From a virus: a DNA stretch of 27,764 bases. This document shows positions 1-8,300 of the stretch, piece after piece. Numbering within the stretch: position 1 is the first letter of the stretch; each line of letters opens with the position of its first letter. Below the pieces are notes generated by a model that was not told where the DNA came from, made no database searches, and was given only the letters and a program-made list of their open reading frames with translations. Both the position numbers and the translations under genes were made by a program. The stretch covers positions 1 to 27,764 of the IMG/VR virus record IMGVR_UViG_3300042519_000691. The stretch is one strand, 5' to 3'.

Positions 1-1
1 A

Positions 2-2092
2 AATCGTGACATTAATAGTAGAATACAACCATCAGAACTACAAAGAAACATAAGCTGGAAACCAATTAAGTTTGATTTCAGTAATATGTTCTCATACGGA
101 GAGAGGAACGTAATCAACTTCGATAAGATAAACGGATTGATGGGATTATTCGCACCAAACGCACAAGGTAAATCATCCCTATTTGATGCAATCTCATTTT
201 GCTTGTTTGATAAGTGTAGTAGGGCTTATAAAGCATCTGCTATTATGAATAATCGTAAATCTGATTTCCATTGCCAATTAGAATTCTCCGTAGATGGAGT
301 TATCTATGGTATTCGTAGGGAAGGTAGAATTATCAATAAGGGAAAGAACGTAAAAGTGGATGTGGACTTTTGGAGAGAGGGAGATAGTGGTAGAGAATCA
401 CTTAACGGAACGGAACGTAGAGACACAAACCAAGTCATTGAAACTTATGTAGGAAGATATGAGGATTTCATTATGACTGCTTTATCTTTACAAGCTAATA
501 ACGCACTATTCATTGATAAATCACAATCGGAGAGAAAGGATTTGATGGCTCAGTTTATGGGCTTGGATATATTTGATAAGCTGTATGATACTGCTACAAA
601 CGACATCAAAGATGTGAATGCACTTATCAGAAATTTCAGAAAGACCGATTTTACTTCGGAGTTAGCTCAAAAAGAAACCGACTTGAATGAGAAGAAAAGT
701 GAATATGATGAATTGGATTCTGAAAAATTGGAATTAGAAAAAAGAAAAGGTGAGATGGACGAACAAATTGTAACACTATCTCAACAAATAATTCCAATTC
801 AAGGTAATTTAGATATTGATGTATTAAACTCAAAATTTAAAACAATTGAAGATGATTTAAAAACTTGGAGTGATACTAAATTTGATAAAACTATAAAGCA
901 TACGGAGGCTAAAGAGTTGGTAAGAGAAGCTAAGGAAATGATTGATTCCAAAGTTACTATAAACGGAACTGATATTGGTGAAGCACAAGTTCAATTGAAT
1001 TTAGTCAAAGGACAAATTAAAGATACCTTACATCAGATTGAATTATTGGAACAAACAATTGAAACCAACAAAGAGAAGTTATCGCACTTAGCAGAGCATG
1101 AGTATGACCCTAATTGTAGTTTTTGTATGAACAATGTATTCGTAAAGGATGCAAAAGAAACTGAAAAGAAATTAGGAGAGCAGGGTAATCAATTAGAAAC
1201 TCTAAACATTTTACATGGTGCTCTTATAAATCAATTGGGTGAATTGGCTGGAGTTGAAGACCAATTCCGTCAATGGAAACAATGGACAAACGAGTATAGT
1301 AGATTAATTACCATTAGAGAAAGATTAGAAGCTGATGGTAAAACTGCGGATTCAAAAATTGAATTATTACAGCATCAGTTAGAAACCACAAAAGCGGATA
1401 TCAAACGATATAATGATAATGTAGAAACAATTACAAAGAATCAGGCATTAGATATTCATATTCAAAATGTTCGTAGGTTAAAACAAGGTGTTGAAAAGCA
1501 AATATCCGATGTGAACAAACTTATGCTACGATTAATGTCAGAGGTAGGTGCAACAAAAACCTACATTGATAATATGGTAGCTAAGATGGAGGAAGTAAAA
1601 GAATTAGAAAGTAAAAACCAATTATATACATTCTACTTAGATGCAGTTAAGAAAGATGGAGTACCTTATGAGTTAATATCCAAAGCACTTCCAGCAATTG
1701 AAAACGAAGTGAACAACATATTAGGACAGGTGGTAGACTTCTCAATATCAATGGATACCGATGGAAAGAACATTAACGCTAGAATCGTTTACGAGGACCA
1801 GGAGTGGGCTCTAGAAATGTGTAGTGGTATGGAGAAGTTTATATCAGGCCTAGCGATTAGAGTGGCTCTAATTAACATATGCAACCTGCCTAGACCTAAC
1901 TTCTTAGTAATTGATGAAGGGTTTGGTACATTGGATGCGGATAATCTATCATCCTTATTTATGATGATGCAGTATCTTAAAACTCAATTTGATTTCATTT
2001 GGGTTATTTCTCACTTAGAACAAATGAGAGATATTGTAGATGGACTTATTGAAATTAAAAAAGTAGATGGGTTCTCTAAGATTAACTTTTAG
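2..2092 (+). CDS. 46: gp46/SbcC/Rad50-like recombination ATPase subunit, 5' partial
   Basis: This is the ATPase subunit of the phage Mre11-Rad50-type nuclease (T4 gp46 with gp47), which processes DNA ends for recombination-dependent replication. The frame is open to the left window edge. The residues before the ATG at 86 read as the first beta strand of an SMC-type head, so the true start lies outside the window and the Met at 86 is probably internal. Counting from that Met, the Walker A is at 23-31 (APNAQGKSS). A long coiled coil is broken by a CxxC zinc hook at Cys344/Cys347. A degenerate ABC signature (CSGMEKF), Walker B (FLVIDEG), D-loop (GTLD) and H-loop (ISH) follow near the C-terminus. 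Oddity: two Walker A glycines usual in SbcC (GPNGAGKS) are alanines. The gp47 partner is not visible and is presumably upstream. Confidence 0.9.
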   Translation, partial: NRDINSRIQPSELQRNISWKPIKFDFSNMFSYGERNVINFDKINGLMGLFAPNAQGKSSLFDAISFCLFDKCSRAYKASAIMNNRKSDFHCQLEFSVDGVIYGIRREGRIINKGKNVKVDVDFWREGDSGRESLNGTERRDTNQVIETYVGRYEDFIMTALSLQANNALFIDKSQSERKDLMAQFMGLDIFDKLYDTATNDIKDVNALIRNFRKTDFTSELAQKETDLNEKKSEYDELDSEKLELEKRKGEMDEQIVTLSQQIIPIQGNLDIDVLNSKFKTIEDDLKTWSDTKFDKTIKHTEAKELVREAKEMIDSKVTINGTDIGEAQVQLNLVKGQIKDTLHQIELLEQTIETNKEKLSHLAEHEYDPNCSFCMNNVFVKDAKETEKKLGEQGNQLETLNILHGALINQLGELAGVEDQFRQWKQWTNEYSRLITIRERLEADGKTADSKIELLQHQLETTKADIKRYNDNVETITKNQALDIHIQNVRRLKQGVEKQISDVNKLMLRLMSEVGATKTYIDNMVAKMEEVKELESKNQLYTFYLDAVKKDGVPYELISKALPAIENEVNNILGQVVDFSISMDTDGKNINARIVYEDQEWALEMCSGMEKFISGLAIRVALINICNLPRPNFLVIDEGFGTLDADNLSSLFMMMQYLKTQFDFIWVISHLEQMRDIVDGLIEIKKVDGFSKINF

Positions 2093-2255
2093 TAACTGGT
2101 AATACATTTTTAGGTGCGTTCTTACTCAAAGAATGCACCTTTTCTTTTATAAGGGTTTCTACTAACCCATTTATCTTATATCCTTTCTCTTTACAAAATT
2201 CCTTTAATACTTGATGTATTTCGGCATCAATTTGTATCATAGCATATTTTTTCAT
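2082..2255 (-). CDS. Small ribbon-helix-helix-like protein (57 aa)
   Basis: This 57-residue reading frame is the only convincing minus-strand gene in the window. It starts MKKYAMIQIDAEIHQVLKEF and ends VLPVTKS. A short beta strand (YAMIQID) is followed by two predicted helices separated by GYKING, which is the layout of Arc/CopG/MetJ-type ribbon-helix-helix DNA-binding proteins; such proteins usually act as dimers, often as repressors. Its last 11 bases overlap the end of the gp46-like gene convergently. The adjacent sequence at 2256-2342 lies between its start and the fibre gene start, so the two are divergently arranged. No clear promoter or Shine-Dalgarno was found. The protein-like composition and fold pattern support a real gene, but the function is inferred from the pattern only. 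Confidence 0.7.
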   Translation of the reverse strand: MKKYAMIQIDAEIHQVLKEFCKEKGYKINGLVETLIKEKVHSLSKNAPKNVLPVTKS

Positions 2256-2296
2256 AATTCTTTAGATTTATTTAGTTTTCTTTAGTTTTTATTATT

Positions 2297-2304
2297 TATA
2301 AATA
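2297..2304 (+). promoter_or_regulatory. T4-type late promoter box TATAAATA
   Basis: An exact TATAAATA lies 38 bases before the fibre gene start. This octamer is the known T4 late promoter -10 element, recognised by gp55-programmed RNA polymerase. It sits in a very AT-rich stretch, so chance occurrence is possible; its position before a late structural gene favours function. Confidence 0.5.
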
Positions 2305-2342
2305 TTAAACACAATATTTATTACTAATTAATAGGAACATAC

Positions 2343-5300
2343 ATGGCAAGAATCAAAAAATATGCGGATAATTTAACGCAAAATTTAACTTATTTTCAAA
2401 CATTTGTAACAGATACAAATCCAAATTCGGATTATTTTAGAATTACTGAATTTAAAGAATCATTTACTGGAGGTAAGAATGGATTTCTAATTGAAGGCTC
2501 TGAGTATTTAAAAGAGAGTACTGATATAAAAATAGAAATATTAGACGTTGAAGGTAATCCAATTTATTTTGAACCAGGTAATGGTGTTCCTGAGTACTAT
2601 GAGGGGTTATCAAAAGTTATAGCTGTTTACATATATGAAGATACTCCAATTGGTAATGCGAAAATTACTATATTGGGAGAATTAAAAACTTATTTGGATG
2701 GGGATGGTATTGCTCAACCAATTCCTAGTGAATGGGCTGGTATATATAACGTTAAGTGGGAAAGAGAATTTAAAGTAAATAGATTACTTTCAAATGAAGA
2801 TAAGGTAAGATTTTATGTAAGACCTGAAGTCACTATTAGTGAAATAGTTAAACCAATATTTTCAAATGTAGTTGCACCAAAAACTCAAAGTGGAATTATA
2901 AATGGTATTGCACAGGTTCCTGTGGCGGGCACTTCATTAACAAATTATACATCACCGAGAACTTATATTTTAGAAACCGTTGGTAATTCGTTTTGGACGG
3001 GTTCTATTGTTGGAACGTATTTAGATACCAACTTATTAGTATCAGATGCAACCTCTCCACTTGGAAGTGCGGCACCACTTATACCATATAAACCACTAGT
3101 AACCCAGGTAATTAATTCAAGAGAAATATTAGTACAGCCACCATATACTGAATATGGCTTAGTAGCTAATACTGAAAATGCAACATATACCGGAATATTT
3201 AATTATACCGAGGGTGTAGATAATTTAAAAACGGCATTAACTGGTTCATTTGCAAAAATAACATTAGCGGATTTGACTACTTTTGTGGGAGATTGTGCTA
3301 GAGTTAAAATATTTAGGAAATCAACGGCAGACTTATCTGATTTTCAATTTGTTCAAGAAATACAATTAGAATCAAATGAAATTTTAGTTGATTTAGCATC
3401 TACTACAAAAAATCAAGAAAATTATGGATTATTTGATAATATCAATTTTAAAGAATATTGGGTAACATCCTCAAACGATTTGGATGCATCATTTGAACAA
3501 TCGTTTTTATTTGATTCTATAAAATTAAACAGTACATCCGGTGTAAATAAATTCTTTACAACAAAATCATTAAATATAAATGAAGGTATTGAATACAGTT
3601 TAAATTTTAATGTTAGAAAAGAAGCAATTGGCAATCGTAGTAATTACATTGAAGCATATTTAAGTGGTTCTAAACAAACAATTGTAAATGGTTCACCTGC
3701 TACACTTCAAGTAAAACAAAGTATTGTAAGATTAGATACTCAAAATTCTTTACTTGAAAAACAAATTATTACTGAAAATATAAAAGCTGAAGAAATAAAT
3801 AATGCTAGATTATATTTCGACATAAAAGGATTTGATTGGCATATTGCCGATGTTAGTTTAAAAGCATCACAAGAAACGGCATTTTCTCCAGATGAAATTA
3901 CATTTATTCAATCAGTACCAAGAAGTTTACCAGTTGAAACATTTATATATCGTTTTGAATTTTACGATATAAATAATAATTATATACCTGTATTAGTTGA
4001 AGAAACAAAAACATTTGATGGAGGAAATTTACAAAGAATACAAAAAGGATTAGTATTTTCACCTAGATCGCTAACATTTCAATTTGATTCGGGTTCAAAT
4101 CCAGTACCACCGACTGTTGTAGGGTTTACGGTGACAAAAAATTTACTAACAGGTTCAGTCAATTATACATCACAATCTTTTGATTTTTTTGGAGATGAGT
4201 TATTTGCTTCAGATTATACCGCATCATTTACCGGCCAAAGATATCCTGGATTACTTAGTGATATTACATCCGATGCTCCTACAATGACTGTTGGTAATTT
4301 CACAGGTTCTAGAGGCGATAAGTTAGTACAAATTGTAAAAATTACTGGAGAAGTTGAAGGATATACTGATACTGTTATATTCACTAAAGTATTAGACGGA
4401 TTTGGTGGGGTAAACTATTTGATTAGACCGTATAGAGGTACTCAGATTAGAAATAGTAGTACATCATCTTTAGAGATTCAGGCTATACGAATAGATGGTG
4501 TAAATGATATTCAATTGAGTAGTTTAACCAAACCAGAAAAAGGTTGGCCTGATAAACAATTACACATCATATCTCGTTCGGCTGATGGAGCTGAGAAATT
4601 TGTAAATTTATCATACGCATCTTCTAGTGGGTATGTTAGAGGATTGATAACTGGTTCTTTGGGTAGTGGTGAAATTAATTATAACGCAATATTCAATAGA
4701 GATTCGATAGATTTTAGAAGAACGATATATTTGATATCATCCGCATCCGCTGCATCTAGTCCGGCATATATAGCATCAGCATCCGTTGTTGCATCACAAA
4801 TATTAGAAGATTTACAAGATGGATTGGATAGTGGTGTTGTAATTTATAACGCAGATTCATTTACAATAAATCCAAGAACAGATAAATTATTTAAACCAGT
4901 ATTTGGATTTGCAACTGCATCATTTGCAAAAAGAGGAACGGCTGCAGCTGAAATCGACGCAGTAACAGCATCATTTCAAGTATACCCATCAATGTCAATA
5001 AATAGAGATTGGGTTCCTGAATATTGGATGTATTATATGACTCAAAGTTTAGACCCAACAATTACTGTTGTTGCTAAAGATGATAATAAAATTTTAATAC
5101 CTTCACAAAAGCCAGAAGGAGTTGAATCATTCTATGTTAGAAGTCCTTTAAATCAAACTAAAAATTTAACACTAACATTTACATATACTGAACCTTGGAC
5201 ATCGGCATCCGTTAGTATTGATAAAACATTTACAATTGTACCGGAAGGTAAGCAAGGAGATGAAAGTATTGTATTTGAAGTAAGTCCAATATCAGTAGTT

Positions 5301-8300
5301 CTTGGCGCAAATTCAAGAGGGATTGTAAATGATTACAGACCATCTATAACCGATATTAGATTAAAGCAAGGTTCTAAATATCTTGCGTTTAGTTCAAGTG
5401 CACATGTGTTGGATAACTTAAATACTCATGGTACATTCTATATAGCAACGGCATCTATAATAGATACCAATGTTACGGCCGGTAATGTTCAATTTACTTC
5501 ATCATTTTTAGTACCATATACTGCATCTTTAATAGTAAGTGCTTCATCAAATATGACAGATTTAAGTGGAAGTATTGAGTATCCCTTAATTATACATCCA
5601 TACTTTACATCTTCGATTTATAGCGCTAGTGTATTTGTAAACTATACAAAGATATTAGAAGGAGCTCCGCCAATTCAAATAATAATATCACCCACATCGG
5701 TAGCATTAACAGCAGATGAAGTTGGATACATTACACCAGGTGGATACTCCGCAGCAAATACAACGATACAAGTAAAAGACGGAGATGATTTTTTAAAATT
5801 AACAACAACTGAATCTTTTGCAAACGCCGATACTAGAAAAGGTACATACACAATTAATTCAATAGCTGCAAATGCTATTCAAGTTACAAAAATAGCATCT
5901 TCATCTTTATCTGGATTAACAGGAACTGTAACTTATAATCGATTTGATTATCCATTTGTTTCTGCAAGTGCACTTTATACACTTCAAGTATATCCTTACG
6001 CATTGGGTGCTGGGCATCAACCTACTTCATCTATTTTTACTCGTACGCAAACATTTACAAAAAATGTAACACCACCTAAAGCTCGTAGTGTAGATTTCAA
6101 AGCATCCGCATATACAGTAAACTATGATAGAAATGGTAGAGTATCGTTAGCATCGCAATCGCCAATTATATTATCAGCAACTGCATTTAATACAACCGCA
6201 TCGGCTGATAAGGTATATATTGTAATATCGGAAATAGCGCAGGATGGTTCTGAAAGTGGTGAATCCGCACCAATACCCGGCGCGGGAAATCCTGTAACAT
6301 TTACATTACCAGATGTAAACTTTGAGGATGTAGCACCCGGTTCAATAAAAACATTTAAAGTTAAAATTACTGATGGAAATCCATACACATCTCCAACTGT
6401 AAATCCATATAGGGCAGAAGCTCAATTAACGATAAGTGGTGTAAAAGCCGGTGCAGACTCATACAAGCTAGTAGCATCAAATGAAAGCACTGCTATAACC
6501 GCTGATTTATGGGGACCTACTATATTTTCTAATACCGGTATGAAAATCACCACATTTAATGGTACTCAACAATTAATAAATGAAACTAGTGCATTACCAC
6601 AAGCCAATTTATTTGATGAAAATTTAGACTTTGAGGGGAATCCGATTGGGGTATTAGGGTATTCATCCGCATCGATAGTTTATAAAGATAATTGGATTGG
6701 ATTAACTGGAGGAACGCCTCCAAAGCTCACAGCATTATCAAACCCCGCTTCAATTGGAGATATAATTAGTTGGACTACGCCAGCTACAAATACATCTGGA
6801 AAAATTGTATATAGAGTAGATTTTGAAGGAGATTCATCTACAACTGACCCATTGGTAAGACCGTTAGCTAGACAAACTCAATTTGTAACTCAATCAATAT
6901 CTGTTCAATTTACACCACCACCTCCGTATGATGTAAAGATGACTAATGAAAATTCATCCGCAGTTTATAAAGTAGCGGGTACGTTATCATTTGCTGGAAC
7001 TGGTACACAAATTAGAGTTTATAGAGGAGGCACTGAATTGGTGAATACGAATTATAATCCATTGGTACCAGGTCCTGATCTTGATGCATACGGAAATTAT
7101 GGATATAAAGATAAATGTAGAATTAGTATAGACTCATATTCATCGGGTATAATTACTTTAGCCGGAACTTTAACTGGAGGTAACCCTGTTCCTGGTGCAC
7201 CCGCAACAATGGGAGATATTATAGGTTGGGCTACACCGGCTTCAAATCCAAGTGCGCAAATAGTTTATGAAATTAATTGTGAAGGTAGGCAAACTTTTTA
7301 TAAAACACAATCCCTATCAATTCAATATGAAGGTAATGTAGGCCCGGGTCTTGTTATGAGAGGTGAGTGGGATGCAACTAAAGATTATTATGGTTCAGTT
7401 GAAAACATAAATGATAGATTGGATGTTGTTACTTACCAAGCCACTTCAGATGATACAAAATATTATGCAGCAATTAGTGGGTCTGGCCCAAACACTTGGG
7501 TAAATCCAACTACATCAACTTTTTATAGAGGAGTATCGCCACCTGCAGGTTTTACTTTTAATGTACTAGCACAAGCACCAACACCAAGTACAACACAAGT
7601 ACCACCAGTAGCATATTGGAGATATTTGGGAACGCAAGATTTCTTTGTGGCAGCTAAGTTGGCAATATTTGAAAAATCATATGTTAAGAATTCTATAAAC
7701 GTTGGTACTAAGGATACCAGTGGTGATTTTGCTAATATTGTAATAAACGGAGGAAGACCGGACCCATATATTGCTTTAGGGCAAGTTGGTAGTACTGCTG
7801 GAACGGCTGGTACATCTGGTACATCAACCACTGGATCTGGTGTTATCGGATATGATAAGCCTGGTATATTTTTAGGAATGTATGAAAATGGTTCTTTCGG
7901 TACAACTGGTAGATTCTCAATAAAAACTACTTCTACTTCTGGAAAGGGAATGTCTTGGGATGGTGATGTTTTAACTATTATAGGGGCAATTAGACAAATT
8001 CAACCGGGTGTTAGTGAGGGTTCGTTAAGGGGAGCTTGGACATCTGGAGATACTTATTACACAAATGATATAGTTTCATACGGAGGACAAAGTTGGAGAT
8101 GTACATCGGCGCAAGCACAAAATTATCAAAACATTGCAACAAACGATACAAATGCATTAACTGGATATCCCGGTTCTGGTCCTTGGGCAATTGCGGCCTC
8201 AGCAGGAACATCTGGAACTTCAGGAGCTCTCGGTGCTACTGGTGGACCCGGTCCTGGTGTAGTTTATAGAGGACCGTGGGCTCAATTTGAATCCGATGGA

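Noticed and set aside
86-88. ATG at 86 as the true start of the gp46-like gene
   Set aside because: The frame is open to the window edge and the residues just before it look like the conserved first strand of the ATPase head.
7523-7831. Minus-strand open frame of 102 codons within the fibre gene
   Set aside because: It is a shadow of the fibre frame, Val/Pro/Ala-rich by reverse reading of repetitive codons, with no motif or start context.
7797-7840. DNA tandem repeat or CRISPR-like array
   Set aside because: The repetition is codon-level Gly-Thr-Ser linker sequence in frame with the fibre, without spacer structure.
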